64,000 nucleotides of DNA from Paenibacillus sp. BJ-4 (GCF_020404765.1 NZ_JAIVEM010000163.1:24315-88314), one strand, 5' to 3'. Counted from the first letter of the stretch, positions 7,450 to 16,212 are shown. The notes: generated by a model not told the origin, from the letters alone. Numbers and translations: made by a program.

Positions 7450-8730
7450 TTGAGTATAGACATCCCTGCTATTTACCAATTTGATGAACATACAGATGGG
7501 CGTATTACCGGCTATGCTGCTTATGCCCGTCTGATCGACGGCATCAGCGAAGCATTATATAATCGCTATGGCGTAAAATATGAGCTGTATGCCAGCGACG
7601 ATCCCAATATTGAGTATTGGGACTTGCTGGAGGAGGACATTCGTTCAGGCAGCCCGGAGCTGGAGCATGTGGCGCGGGTCTTTGATCGTTTGGAGGAACG
7701 CACCATCCAATATGACGATGACGGTCTGACTCCAGAATACGGCGTGCATCTGTCGATGCGTAATAATGTGTTCGCCTATCCCAAGTGGGGCATCGCGCTG
7801 GCGCGGGTTCCCTTCTTTCGTGAGAATGGCGTATATAATGAAGATTACGTATTTGCGATAGGCGATCAGGAGCTGCAAGGCTTCCTCGCGGGAGTACGCG
7901 GTCGTGAACGCAAGCAAAATATGAAGCGGGTGACCGTTTTTACCGATACAAGCCGTGGGCTTTCCCGGCAGGCAGAACCCATTACCCGAGCGATTACGCG
8001 GGAAGACGTTATATTAAAAGCCGAAATCAAGCGAGATATTTTCCGTTCACTCGATCAGTTTTTTGAAGCAGATCGTACCTTCTATCAGACTTTTAATATT
8101 CCTTACAAACGCGGTATTCTACTGTACGGTCATCCAGGCAATGGCAAAACGACGCTTGTAAAATCGATTGCGAGCAGTGTACCGGGACCAGCCGCCTATT
8201 GGCAAATTACGGAGTACACAACCAGTGAATCGGTCAAAGAGGTGTTCGAGGCGGCTACTCGTCTGGCTCCGATGGTGCTGGTCATTGAGGACATTGATTC
8301 CATGCCGCAAGAGGTTCGTTCCTTTTTCCTGAATACGCTTGATGGTGCTACCTCCAAGGAAGGCATTTTCCTGATCGGAACGACCAATTATCCTGAGAAA
8401 ATTGATCCCGGTCTGATGAACCGGGCAGGGCGTTTCGACCGGGCCTATGAAATCAGTCTGCCTGACGAAGCGCTGCGATTAGCGTATCTCAAGCTGCGTA
8501 ACTTCCTTGTTTTTACAGGAGAAGCAGGTACGCAGAAGGCAGCGGCGTTAACCGACGGCTTTTCGCTGGCTCAGCTCGGAGAGCTGTATGTCAGCGCTGC
8601 GCTGGAATGGCACGAGCATGGAAAAGCAGATATCGAGCTGATTATTAAAGACATGCGGAGCGAGTTGGATAAGAGCCGCAAGCAGGACTGGTTAAAAAAT
8701 GCGGCCGAAGGGCGAGTTGGATTCTTCTGA
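7450..8730 (+). CDS. AAA+ ATPase coupled to RtcB
   Basis: 426 residues from TTG 7450, with GAAAGGAG in the last codons of rtcB. The N-terminal ~200 residues are a family-specific domain without recognised motifs. The C-terminal AAA module has Walker A GHPGNGKTTL (~222-231), Walker B VLVIEDID, sensor-1 GTTNYPEKID and the arginine-finger box NRAGRFDR. The single AAA domain of BCS1/CDC48-like style suggests a hexameric remodelling ATPase. The tight coupling to rtcB suggests it acts on RtcB or on its RNA or ribonucleoprotein substrate; this is inference. It has no ClpV features and is unrelated to the injection-like cluster downstream. Confidence 0.85.
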   Translation: MSIDIPAIYQFDEHTDGRITGYAAYARLIDGISEALYNRYGVKYELYASDDPNIEYWDLLEEDIRSGSPELEHVARVFDRLEERTIQYDDDGLTPEYGVHLSMRNNVFAYPKWGIALARVPFFRENGVYNEDYVFAIGDQELQGFLAGVRGRERKQNMKRVTVFTDTSRGLSRQAEPITRAITREDVILKAEIKRDIFRSLDQFFEADRTFYQTFNIPYKRGILLYGHPGNGKTTLVKSIASSVPGPAAYWQITEYTTSESVKEVFEAATRLAPMVLVIEDIDSMPQEVRSFFLNTLDGATSKEGIFLIGTTNYPEKIDPGLMNRAGRFDRAYEISLPDEALRLAYLKLRNFLVFTGEAGTQKAAALTDGFSLAQLGELYVSAALEWHEHGKADIELIIKDMRSELDKSRKQDWLKNAAEGRVGFF

Positions 8731-8809
8731 TTTATCCTTTCATTTCCTTATAAATCAATTTATGGTATGTTTATAAACAATAAAGTATCGAAAGGGTGAC
8801 CTTAAGCCA

Positions 8810-8821
8810 ATGATCTACTAA
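8810..8821 (+). CDS. Three-codon leader peptide (MIY) of the MFS pump attenuator
   Basis: ATG-ATC-TAC-TAA follows AAAGGGTG by 11 nt. Its stop codon overlaps arm 1 of the attenuator, so a ribosome held here would mask arm 1 and change the downstream fold. Very short leaders of this sort precede several ribosome-antibiotic resistance genes. Expression is not proven. Confidence 0.5.
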   Translation: MIY

Positions 8822-8990
8822 TCCTATTCCACCAAAGAAAAAAATCGTAATCTTACGAATTTTCTGGATAGGATTAGTGTAGGCTTTGGGTATTAACGAT
8901 AAGAGCATTGCTTCTTTGACGGGAGCAGTGTATCTTCTTGTTCGTACGTCTACCTCCTATCCAGAAATCAATGGATAAGGAGGTTTTTTT
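8818..8990 (+). promoter_or_regulatory. Four-arm transcription/translation attenuator of the MFS pump
   Basis: Arm 1 (8818-8831, CTAATCCTATTCCA) pairs with arm 2 (8865-8877, TGGATAGGATTAG). Arm 3 (8952-8963, ACCTCCTATCCA) pairs with arm 4 (8972-8984, TGGATAAGGAGGT), which contains the Shine-Dalgarno and runs into seven T. Arm 2 bases 8861-8873 are also a perfect 13-bp complement of arm 3 bases 8955-8967. So 1:2 plus 3:4 is the off state (terminator and hidden ribosome site), and 2:3 is the on state. Confidence 0.8.
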
Positions 8991-8992
8991 GC

Positions 8993-10150
8993 ATGAAAAG
9001 AATACTTGGCATCCTAATGATTAATATCTTCATCGTTATGGTGGGCGTTGGTTTAATTACCCCCATCCTGCCGGAACTGATCATTGAATTTGGTGCCAGT
9101 GGGCAGGCGATCGGTTTATTGGTAGCAGCCTATGGCATAACGCAATTCCTGCTCTCTCCCCTGACTGGACAGCTGTCTGATCGATATGGGAGAAAAGTTT
9201 TTATCGTCGTAGGTGTCATTGTTTTTGCTGTGGCTAAATTTATCTTTGCTGTTGGAGATGAGCTGTGGATGCTGTATACCTCTAGACTTCTGGAAGGAGT
9301 GGCAGCAGCCCTGATTGTTCCACCCATGATGGCATATGTAGCGGATATTACAACAACCGAAGAACGCGCCAAAGGGAACAGCCTGCTCGCCGCAGCCATG
9401 TCATTCGGATTTGTTATTGGACCTGGACTGGGTGGTCTTCTTGCAGGATATGGAACGAGAGTGCCGCTTTACGCAGCGACAGGTGCTGCTATAGCTGCTG
9501 TTATTTTTTCAGTGTTTTGTTTGCCAGAAAGTTTATCGAAAGAGCAAATGAAAGCAGCGCGGGCAAGAATGATTCAGAAGGAATCTATTTATAAACAATA
9601 CGCGAGATCGTTGAAGTCAAAATATACGATGCTCTTTGTACTTGTCCTGGTGATGACCTTTGGACTCGCTAACTTTGAATCTGTTCTTGGTTTATATGTA
9701 ACGAACCGTTTTCAATTTTCACCGCAACATATTGCTGTCATTCTGACCGCAGGTGCTGTGATCGGAGTCGGTATGCAAGCATTAGTTGTTGCTAAGATAA
9801 TCAATAAGTTTGGTGAAAAAAGGGTGATCAAAGGATCGCTTCTTTTCACCTCAGTTGCTTATATTTTATTTCTTTTCGCCAAAGATTTTTGGAGTATCTT
9901 CCTTGTCACTTCCCTTATTTTCTTTGCCACAGCTATGCTTCGTCCAGCTCTTAATACACAATTATCGAAGATGGCAGGGAATGAGCAAGGATATGTAGCC
10001 GGTATGAATAATGCCTATATGAGTGTCGGGAATATTTTAGGCCCCACTCTAGCAGGATTTTTATTTGATACAAATATGTTTGCTCCATTCATAGCAGGCT
10101 GCTGTATTCTGTTGATTATTTTTTTACTTACATTAAAATTGAATAAATGA
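8993..10150 (+). CDS. MFS drug:H+ antiporter, Bmr/NorA-like (DHA1)
   Basis: 385 residues, about 12 membrane segments. It has the antiporter signatures of the DHA1 family: the loop 2-3 motif GQLSDRYGRKVFIVVG and motif C-like GFVIGPGLGGLLAG in segment 5. Length and spacing match Bmr, Blt and NorA (about 390 residues). It exports drugs or other small amphiphiles by proton exchange; the substrate is unknown. The ribosome site AAGGAGG is locked inside a hairpin, so expression should depend on the attenuator upstream. That arrangement suggests induction by a translation inhibitor that is also a substrate. A bidirectional terminator follows. Confidence 0.88.
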   Translation: MKRILGILMINIFIVMVGVGLITPILPELIIEFGASGQAIGLLVAAYGITQFLLSPLTGQLSDRYGRKVFIVVGVIVFAVAKFIFAVGDELWMLYTSRLLEGVAAALIVPPMMAYVADITTTEERAKGNSLLAAAMSFGFVIGPGLGGLLAGYGTRVPLYAATGAAIAAVIFSVFCLPESLSKEQMKAARARMIQKESIYKQYARSLKSKYTMLFVLVLVMTFGLANFESVLGLYVTNRFQFSPQHIAVILTAGAVIGVGMQALVVAKIINKFGEKRVIKGSLLFTSVAYILFLFAKDFWSIFLVTSLIFFATAMLRPALNTQLSKMAGNEQGYVAGMNNAYMSVGNILGPTLAGFLFDTNMFAPFIAGCCILLIIFLLTLKLNK

Positions 10151-10152
10151 GT

Positions 10153-10212
10153 AAAAGGCAGCTACTGGTGCGAGGCTTTATTTTTCAATGCCCGGCTGTA
10201 GCTGCCTTTTTA
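10153..10212. terminator. Bidirectional terminator between the MFS pump and the ABC operon
   Basis: AAAAGGCAGCTAC (10153-10165) pairs with GTAGCTGCCTTTT (10198-10210), with T-runs on both strands. It serves the convergent MFS (+) and ABC (-) genes. Confidence 0.85.
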
Positions 10213-10253
10213 TTCAGTCTAATCGCTTATATTTAATAAACACCCTAATTCCT

Positions 10254-11006
10254 TTATTCCGCTTCCCCGCTCAAACGATTCAAAAACTGAATAGCTCGTG
10301 GACTGGTGGGATGCTCCAGAACCTCATGCGGCGTACCCTGCTCAACGATTACACCCTGATCCATCAAAATTACATGGTCCGCGACCTCGGCTGCAAATTT
10401 CATTTCATGTGTGACAATGACCATGGTCATCCCTTCGGCAGCCAGCTGCTTCATAACCTTGAGCACCTCGCCTACCAACTCGGGATCAAGCGCGGAGGTC
10501 GGCTCGTCGAACAAGAGTACCTCAGGTTCGACCGCCATTGCCCGGGCAATACCGACACGTTGCTGCTGTCCTCCCGACAACTGATGCGGATAGGATTCCG
10601 CTTTATCAGCCAGTCCTACCTTGTTAAGCAACTCCAATGCACGTTTACGCGCCTCGTCCTTGCTCTTTTTCTGAACCGTGACTTGTCCCTCCATCACATT
10701 TTGTACTGCTGTCATATGCGGGAAGAGGTTGTAGGATTGAAATACCATCCCTGTCCGCTTACGCAGCGCCAAAATATTTTCTTGCCGGAGCTTCGTTCCT
10801 TTGGCAAAATTCAGTGCAATATCCCCTACTTGGATCTCTCCCTGGTCAGGAACCTCCAGCAAATTCAAACAGCGCAGAAGCGTTGTTTTTCCAGAGCCGG
10901 ACGGGCCGATAATTACAAGCACCTTCCCTTTACCCAACGTAACGTTAACACCCTTAAGCACTTCCAGCGAGCCGAACGATTTGTGTATATTCCGAATTTG
11001 GATCAC
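10254..11006 (-). CDS. tcyC: Cystine-type amino acid ABC transporter, ATPase
   Basis: 250 residues, the usual length of polar amino acid importers. Walker A GPSGSGKTTLL (~34-44), Q-loop VFQSYNLFPH, signature LSGGQQQRVGIARAMA, Walker B LLFDEPTSALD and H-loop VIVTHEM are all intact. It powers import through the adjacent permease and lipoprotein. Third gene of an operon in the order binding protein, permease, ATPase, as in tcyABC. The cystine assignment rests on the binding protein; the ATPase alone would only say polar amino acid. Confidence 0.88.
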   Translation of the reverse strand: MIQIRNIHKSFGSLEVLKGVNVTLGKGKVLVIIGPSGSGKTTLLRCLNLLEVPDQGEIQVGDIALNFAKGTKLRQENILALRKRTGMVFQSYNLFPHMTAVQNVMEGQVTVQKKSKDEARKRALELLNKVGLADKAESYPHQLSGGQQQRVGIARAMAVEPEVLLFDEPTSALDPELVGEVLKVMKQLAAEGMTMVIVTHEMKFAAEVADHVILMDQGVIVEQGTPHEVLEHPTSPRAIQFLNRLSGEAE

Positions 11007-11020
11007 CGGTACAATCTCCT

Positions 11021-11701
11021 TTATCTAACGGAAAACCGGCTCAGACGCTTTTCCAGGTAATTTTGCAGCACAGTCAAAATGGTGCTAAACAGCAGGTAAA
11101 TAACTCCCGCCTCGGTATATACCAATAACGGTTCATACGTGGTGGCTACAATCTGGTTAGCCGTTCTGAACATTTCCACATAAGTGATGGTCGCAGCTAG
11201 TGAAGTATCCTTCACCAAGCTGATGAATGAATTAGCCAACGGAGGTACAGACACGCGAGCCGCCTGCGGAAGCACGATACGGCGCAGCACTTGCCAGCGC
11301 GTCATCCCCAAGGAGTAGCCAGCCTCCCATTGACCTTCCTGAATGGATATAATAGCTGCACGCATAATTTCCGATCCGTAGGCCCCTACGCTGAGCGTAA
11401 AGCCGATCACTGAGGCAATGAACGGGTCCAGCGTAATACCGACGGAAGGTAAACCGTAGAAAATAATATACAATTGTACCAGTAAAGGCGTTCCCCGAAT
11501 CACCCATACATAGAAGCCGGAAATCAGCTTGAGTATTCTCCATCTGGACAATCGAGCCAGCGCTGTAATCAGTGCCAGCACGAGACCCAAAGCAAAGGAG
11601 ATCAGGGTAAGCGGAATCGTAAAAGAAACCCCTGCTTTTAGCAGAGGCAATAATGAATCCATAATGATTTGTATCTGGCGTTCATCCATTTGTGCAGACA
11701 T
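11021..11701 (-). CDS. tcyB: Cystine-type amino acid ABC transporter, permease
   Basis: 226 residues, about five membrane segments, HisM/YecS family. It shows the early motif RGTPLLVQLYIIFYGLP and the EAA loop EGQWEAGYSLGMTRWQVLRRIVLPQAARVSVPPL, which docks to the ATPase. It sits 14 bp before the ATPase gene and ~30 bp after the binding protein gene. It forms the membrane channel of the importer. Confidence 0.87.
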   Translation of the reverse strand: MSAQMDERQIQIIMDSLLPLLKAGVSFTIPLTLISFALGLVLALITALARLSRWRILKLISGFYVWVIRGTPLLVQLYIIFYGLPSVGITLDPFIASVIGFTLSVGAYGSEIMRAAIISIQEGQWEAGYSLGMTRWQVLRRIVLPQAARVSVPPLANSFISLVKDTSLAATITYVEMFRTANQIVATTYEPLLVYTEAGVIYLLFSTILTVLQNYLEKRLSRFSVR

Positions 11702-11731
11702 CCTTTAAAAAGATAGGTTTGTGAATCATTA

Positions 11732-12583
11732 TTACTTAGATACGTCGGCTCCAAAATATTTCTCGGAAATTTTCAGGTACGTACCATCGGCCTTCATGTC
11801 AGCCAGCGCTTTATTTACTGCCTTGATCAAATCTTCGCTGCCTTTATTGAAAACAGCTGCGCTATGTGAAGCGTCAGCAGACTCATCCACCTTTTTGATA
11901 GGAGCATCAGGCTTTTGCTTTTTCAAATCGAGATAGGATAATCCGTCATTGACGGTTGCATCCACCCGTTTGGATGTCAGCAGGTCAATAGCTTGGTTGA
12001 ATCCTTCCGTTGCTACAATTTCCGCACCGTTGCTTTTCGCGATTTGAGTCAGGTTACTGGTCAGGGATTGCCCGGACTTTTTACCTTTTAGATCAGCAAA
12101 TTTTTTGATGTCCGTATTATCTTCGCTCACGATCAGAACTGCCTTGGAGACAATGTATGGATCGGAGAAATCATATTTTTGCTTGCGCTCATCTGTAATG
12201 GACACTTCATTGAATACCGTGTCGAACCGCTTGGAGTTCAATCCCGCGAAGATACCGTCCCATTGTGTCTCGATAAACTCCGGTTGGACACCCAGACGTT
12301 TACTCACTTCAGTCGCAATATCGACGTCAAAGCCTGTCAATTTGCCAGCAGCATCATGGTAGGTAAACGGAGCATAGGTACCTTCTGTGCCGATTCTCAG
12401 CTTGCCGCTCGCTTTTACAGATTCAAGCGTAGCTGTAGCGGTTGTATCTGCTTTTCCATTGTTAGATCCGGTATCTCCGGTCGCTGCATTATTCGTATTA
12501 GCGCCTTTATCAGTGTTACCGCAGGCCGAAACCAGCAAAGCCATTACGATAAGTACAATCGGCAAAAAGTTAAATTTTTTCAT
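11732..12583 (-). CDS. tcyA: Cystine-type ABC transporter, substrate-binding lipoprotein
   Basis: 283 residues from ATG 12583 (MKKFNFLPIVLIVMALLVSACGN); the lipobox LVSAC fixes this start over the longer frame. The mature protein is SBP_bac_3 and tracks E. coli FliY/TcyJ closely by eye: GTYAPFTYHDAAGKLTGFDVDIA, QWDGIFAGLNSKRFDTVFNEVSITDERKQKYDFSDPY, and the ending EKYFGADVSK. That similarity supports cystine as ligand. It is anchored outside the membrane and delivers substrate to TcyBC. It has its own promoter at 12640-12668. Confidence 0.85.
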   Translation of the reverse strand: MKKFNFLPIVLIVMALLVSACGNTDKGANTNNAATGDTGSNNGKADTTATATLESVKASGKLRIGTEGTYAPFTYHDAAGKLTGFDVDIATEVSKRLGVQPEFIETQWDGIFAGLNSKRFDTVFNEVSITDERKQKYDFSDPYIVSKAVLIVSEDNTDIKKFADLKGKKSGQSLTSNLTQIAKSNGAEIVATEGFNQAIDLLTSKRVDATVNDGLSYLDLKKQKPDAPIKKVDESADASHSAAVFNKGSEDLIKAVNKALADMKADGTYLKISEKYFGADVSK

Positions 12584-12639
12584 GTTAACCACACTCTTTT
12601 CCTTTTTCTTGATCACCTAGCACGGGACTGGCTCATTGA

Positions 12640-12668
12640 ATAGTACATCATTCATTTTTGTACGTCAA
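12640..12668 (-). promoter_or_regulatory. Sigma-A-like promoter of the cystine transporter operon
   Basis: The minus strand reads TTGACG (12663-12668), 17 nt, TACTAT (12640-12645), about 60 bp ahead of the binding-protein start. I saw no S-box or T-box in the leader. Confidence 0.65.
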
Positions 12669-12883
12669 TGCTTTTATCCAATAATCCCTATGCAAAAGGT
12701 AAGTTATATCATATTTGTACTCCAAAGCTCATCCTAGGTTGACTCATTCAGAAGCAAGCTATTCATGTACACAGCTAGCACAGCAACTTTCTCTGTACCT
12801 TTACGCTCGTGGTTTCGTATAATAGGTTTCAATATGACGTTTAGTCCTATTTGTATTTTACGAACCACTAATGGAGTGTGATT

Positions 12884-14185
12884 ATGGAAACCCAAAATTC
12901 AACCCTATCCGCCGCTTCTTCTGACGGAAAGCACTCAGCCTGGGCTACCTTTACTTCGCCTTTAAGGCAATCCAAAGCGTTCACCCTGCTGTGGCTTGGA
13001 CATTGGATTGCTATGCTGGGAAGCTCCGTCACAACCGTTATTTTGCCACTGGTCATCTATTCCCTGACAGGCTCGACTACGATCATGGGATTGGCGATGA
13101 CTGTCTATATGCTGCCTAATGTACTTATTTTGCCCTTTGCCGGGATGATTGTCGACAGAATTGATCGAATCCGCCTCCTTTTGTTTGCGAATATTGCCCG
13201 GTTCGGACTCATGTTCGTTGCAGCGGTACTGATGTTTACTGACGGAATGAAAATGCCGTTTCTGTTCGTTGGACTTGCATTATACGGATTGATGGACGGT
13301 ATCTTTAACCCGGCTTATTCAGCCTTGCGGGCTCAGGTGTTCACACCGGACATTCGCAATGCGGCCAACGCGCTCAGTCAGATCAGTATACAAGCCGTTC
13401 GTCTGCTTGGTCCCCCGTTGGGTGGCTTCATTGTATCCTTTGCCTCACCGGGCATCGGCTTCGGACTGGATTCTATCACCTATCTGATTTCTTTTGCCTG
13501 CTTTTGGATGCTGAGCGCTTATTTGGCCTCCATCATCGGTAAGCGGCAGGCAGATCCAGAGCAGCGGGATCAAGGTCGACAGCATTTTCTCAGGGACTTT
13601 ATAGCAGGCTTTGCCATTCTCAAAAGTCATCCTTGGCTATGGATTACGATCCTGGCCTTTTCCTTCATTAATATTTGTTATTCAGGCATTATTGCTGTAC
13701 TCATTCCGTGGCTGTTCAAGGTTCATCATAGCTTTAGTCCCGTTGTGTACGGTGTCGCAATGGCAAGCAGCGGCGTTGGTGCCATGATGGGGGCCTTTGT
13801 ATATGGGTCACGCAAACATTGGAAGCATCGCGGTCTGCTCGCATACTTAGGCGCTTTGGTCAGCGGCTTTGCTCTACTCCTGTTTTCTATCGTCACCTGG
13901 ATGCCCGGATTGATTATGAGCATGATGCTCGAAGGCTTCGGCATTATGATTTTTGCGATTATCTGGGAAACCAGCCTTCAGGAACTGGTGCCCGCCGAAT
14001 CCTTTGGCCGTGTAGCCAGTCTGGACCTGATGTTTTCCTTTGCCCTACTGCCTGTGGGCTATCTGGCAGTAGGTGCCGTGGCGGACAAGCTTGGTGGCAT
14101 CTTCACGATTGGCATGTTTGCAGCTATCGGCATGTGCATCGTACTAGGCGTTCTATGTATTCCCCATATCAGGCGCTTTCAATAA
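12884..14185 (+). CDS. MFS transporter (enterobactin-exporter/macrolide-efflux-like, 12 segments)
   Basis: About 433 residues from ATG 12884, preceded by GGAG at 7 nt; a GTG two codons earlier is less likely. After a 30-residue polar N-terminus the 12-segment MFS fold begins (FTLLWLGHWIAMLGSSVTTVILPLVIYSLTGS). The loop 2-3 motif is GMIVDRIDRIRLLL, followed by the family's LRAQVFTPDIRNAANALSQ. It is an exporter of the MFS_3 type; the substrate is not deducible. Divergent from the cystine operon and followed by a strong bidirectional terminator. Confidence 0.82.
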   Translation: METQNSTLSAASSDGKHSAWATFTSPLRQSKAFTLLWLGHWIAMLGSSVTTVILPLVIYSLTGSTTIMGLAMTVYMLPNVLILPFAGMIVDRIDRIRLLLFANIARFGLMFVAAVLMFTDGMKMPFLFVGLALYGLMDGIFNPAYSALRAQVFTPDIRNAANALSQISIQAVRLLGPPLGGFIVSFASPGIGFGLDSITYLISFACFWMLSAYLASIIGKRQADPEQRDQGRQHFLRDFIAGFAILKSHPWLWITILAFSFINICYSGIIAVLIPWLFKVHHSFSPVVYGVAMASSGVGAMMGAFVYGSRKHWKHRGLLAYLGALVSGFALLLFSIVTWMPGLIMSMMLEGFGIMIFAIIWETSLQELVPAESFGRVASLDLMFSFALLPVGYLAVGAVADKLGGIFTIGMFAAIGMCIVLGVLCIPHIRRFQ

Positions 14186-14204
14186 GAAACGGACACCCTT
14201 TTGC

Positions 14205-14269
14205 AAAATGAAAGAAGCTGCTCCCCCAGGTTCACTTGCGAACCTTGTGGAAGCAGCTTCTTTCATTTT
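14205..14269. terminator. Bidirectional terminator, 18-bp perfect stem
   Basis: AAAATGAAAGAAGCTGCT (14205-14222) pairs with AGCAGCTTCTTTCATTTT (14252-14269). The loop contains a second hairpin, AGGTTC/GAACCT. It lies between convergent genes. Confidence 0.9.
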
Positions 14270-14314
14270 ATCCTTGTGCCTCATGGAGGCTAATCTATTC
14301 AATGATTCGTAAAG

Positions 14315-14572
14315 TTAGCCTCTGCTCCGTCCAACGGAACGGAAGATCAAGCTTACGATAACAACCAGCACGATCGCACCAATTAATGCAGGAACGATGT
14401 AGAATGATCCGATTTCAGGACCCCAGTTCCCCAGAATCAAGCTTCCCAACCATGCACCGATAAAACCGGCGATGATATTGCCAATTACACCACCCGGAAC
14501 ATCACGACCTGCGATAATTCCTGCCAACCAACCAATAATACCACCAACAATCAATGCCCATAACCAACTCAT
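14315..14572 (-). CDS. GlsB/YeaQ/YmgE family stress-response membrane protein
   Basis: 85 residues with three glycine-zipper-rich membrane segments: LWALIVGGIIGWLAGIIAG, GVIGNIIAGFIGAWLGSLIL and IVPALIGAIVLVVIVSLIF. The motif GRDVPGGVIGNIIAGFIGAWLG is diagnostic for the transglycosylase-associated (DUF4 of YeaQ/YmgE) family. The start follows GAGGTGA. Function is unknown beyond stress association in relatives. Monocistronic. Confidence 0.85.
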   Translation of the reverse strand: MSWLWALIVGGIIGWLAGIIAGRDVPGGVIGNIIAGFIGAWLGSLILGNWGPEIGSFYIVPALIGAIVLVVIVSLIFRSVGRSRG

Positions 14573-14869
14573 TTTACGTCACCTCGTTTTAAGTTTTTAT
14601 CGTTGTGTTCTATTATTAACCACTCGAACTCTTTTTGAACACACTGAGGACAATTGGTTAATATTACCTCATGATGGTACGCTGATTTAGGGGCTTGATA
14701 CCATCTTACGTGTCTCCCCGACGATTTATGCCCCTTGTGTGAAAGGTGTGTCTAAAATGCAGTTATCCTTGTATTCCTGCTTTTTTTGTGCCATCCTCAC
14801 ATTATGGCTTCATTGAAGTCACTTCATGCATAGGTAACAAAAATAACAGATAATAAGGAGTGACCCCAA

Positions 14870-15133
14870 CTGGAGTGTCGAGTCGGATGTGCCGCATGTT
14901 GTATTGCTATTACGATTTCATCCCCTATTCCCGGCATGCCGGATGGAAAACCAGCTGGCGTTCCTTGCCCTCAGCTCACTTCGGATTACCGTTGTCAATT
15001 GTTTGGCAAACCTGAGCGTCCAGCCGTATGCAGTGGATTTCTTGCTGATGAAGATACGTGTGGAAACACCAACGAAAAGGCATTTGAGCTGCTGAGAGAG
15101 CTGGAGGAGTCCACTTTACCGGATAGAGCTTAA
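14870..15133 (+). CDS. YkgJ-family cysteine cluster protein with a CTG start
   Basis: 87 residues. The Cys pattern CRVGCAACC...ISSPIPGMPDGKPAGVPCPQL...YRC...RPAVCSGF is that of the small YkgJ (zinc/iron chelating, CxxCxxCC) family. The first conserved Cys lies only three codons from an in-frame TGA at 14861-14863. The only usable start between them is CTG at 14870, ideally spaced behind AAGGAGTGA. An ATG at 14936 would remove half of the cysteines and is rejected. It probably binds a metal ion; its role is unknown. Confidence 0.8.
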   Translation: MECRVGCAACCIAITISSPIPGMPDGKPAGVPCPQLTSDYRCQLFGKPERPAVCSGFLADEDTCGNTNEKAFELLRELEESTLPDRA

Positions 15134-15169
15134 GGAATAATTCATTCTATATGAAGGAGAACTTTTATA

Positions 15170-16126
15170 ATGAATGTTATTGAAAAAAGAATTGCCGAAT
15201 TGAAGGAGTATCGACCGGACCTCACCGCCCCGAAGGATATGGATTTATTCTGGGACAAAACGCTGGAAGAAGTACGCGCTAAACCTATACGTGCGTTCAA
15301 AACACCAGTAGACACGCCGTATGCCCATATGCTTGCCTATCGGGTTACTTTTGAGGGGGTGGATGATACGCCACTGCATGCCTGGTATGTACGCCCCCGA
15401 TTTGCCGGAGATCAAAAACTGCCGTGTATCGTTCTGTTTCATGGCTATACTGGCGGAAAGGGCTATCCTGAAGATTATTCCTCCTGGCTGATGCTTGGCT
15501 TCGCTGTATTAGCGGTAGATGTACGTGGTCAGGGGGGAGAAACAGGAGACCGTCTGGATGATCCTCACGGTACGGTTAAAGGCTGGATAACGAAAGGAAT
15601 ATTGGATAAGGATACCTGTTACTACAAAACCATTACGACCGATGCCCTTCGAGCCGTGGATTGGGTGGCAGAGCAGACCGATGTGAATCCAACCCAAATT
15701 GCAATCAGTGGCGCAAGCCAAGGCGGCGGACTTTCATTAATGGTGGCGGCGCTCAGCGATAAAGCTGCTATTACGGTGGCTGACATTCCTAATATGTGCC
15801 ATATGGATTTTGGCATGATGAATTCCACCAGTTCGCTGACGGAAGCTGCTGAATTCGCCAACCGATTCCCTGAGCATTTGGAGCAGGTACTACATACATT
15901 GAGTTATTTTGACATCATGAATTTGGCCCATCGCATTCGCATTCCGGTGATGGTATCGGTTGGATTTAAAGATACTGTATGCATGCCAGAGACTATTTTC
16001 GCCGCTTATAATCGCATTGAATCACCGAAAACGATTGAAATTTACCCATTTACGGGACATTGGGTTGAAGGTTTCCAAAGACGCAAGACAGCTGAATTTT
16101 TAGTTAAAACATTAGCACTAAGTTAA
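15170..16126 (+). CDS. CE7 acetyl xylan esterase / cephalosporin C deacetylase
   Basis: 318 residues, the standard CE7 length. Alpha/beta hydrolase motifs specific to the family are present: RGQGG (oxyanion region), the nucleophile GASQGGG, the acid Asp in GFKDTVCMPET, and His in PFTGHWVEGF. It removes acetyl groups from xylo-oligosaccharides or similar small esters in the cytoplasm; no signal peptide. Start ATG behind AAGGAGA. It lies 36 bp after the YkgJ gene, so the two may be cotranscribed. Confidence 0.9.
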   Translation: MNVIEKRIAELKEYRPDLTAPKDMDLFWDKTLEEVRAKPIRAFKTPVDTPYAHMLAYRVTFEGVDDTPLHAWYVRPRFAGDQKLPCIVLFHGYTGGKGYPEDYSSWLMLGFAVLAVDVRGQGGETGDRLDDPHGTVKGWITKGILDKDTCYYKTITTDALRAVDWVAEQTDVNPTQIAISGASQGGGLSLMVAALSDKAAITVADIPNMCHMDFGMMNSTSSLTEAAEFANRFPEHLEQVLHTLSYFDIMNLAHRIRIPVMVSVGFKDTVCMPETIFAAYNRIESPKTIEIYPFTGHWVEGFQRRKTAEFLVKTLALS

Positions 16127-16146
16127 TTGATGTGGGTTTTCGATGT

Positions 16147-16212
16147 AAAAAAGAGCACTACGCCTCAAACGGGACCAGTTCAGCCATCCCAATTGCGTAA
16201 TGCTCTTTTTAG
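16147..16212. terminator. Bidirectional terminator after the CE7 esterase
   Basis: AAAAAAGAGCACTACGC pairs with GCGTAATGCTCTTTTT (one mismatch), with T-runs both ways. It serves the esterase and the convergent small membrane protein gene. Confidence 0.85.

Noticed and set aside
7450..8730. AAA ATPase as a ClpV of the injection-like locus
   Set aside because: Single AAA domain, no Clp N-domain or second ATPase module, tightly coupled to rtcB and 16 kb away from the train.
12617..12883. S-box or T-box riboswitch ahead of the cystine transporter
   Set aside because: No conserved core, no terminator or antiterminator pair; only a standard promoter and a short leader.
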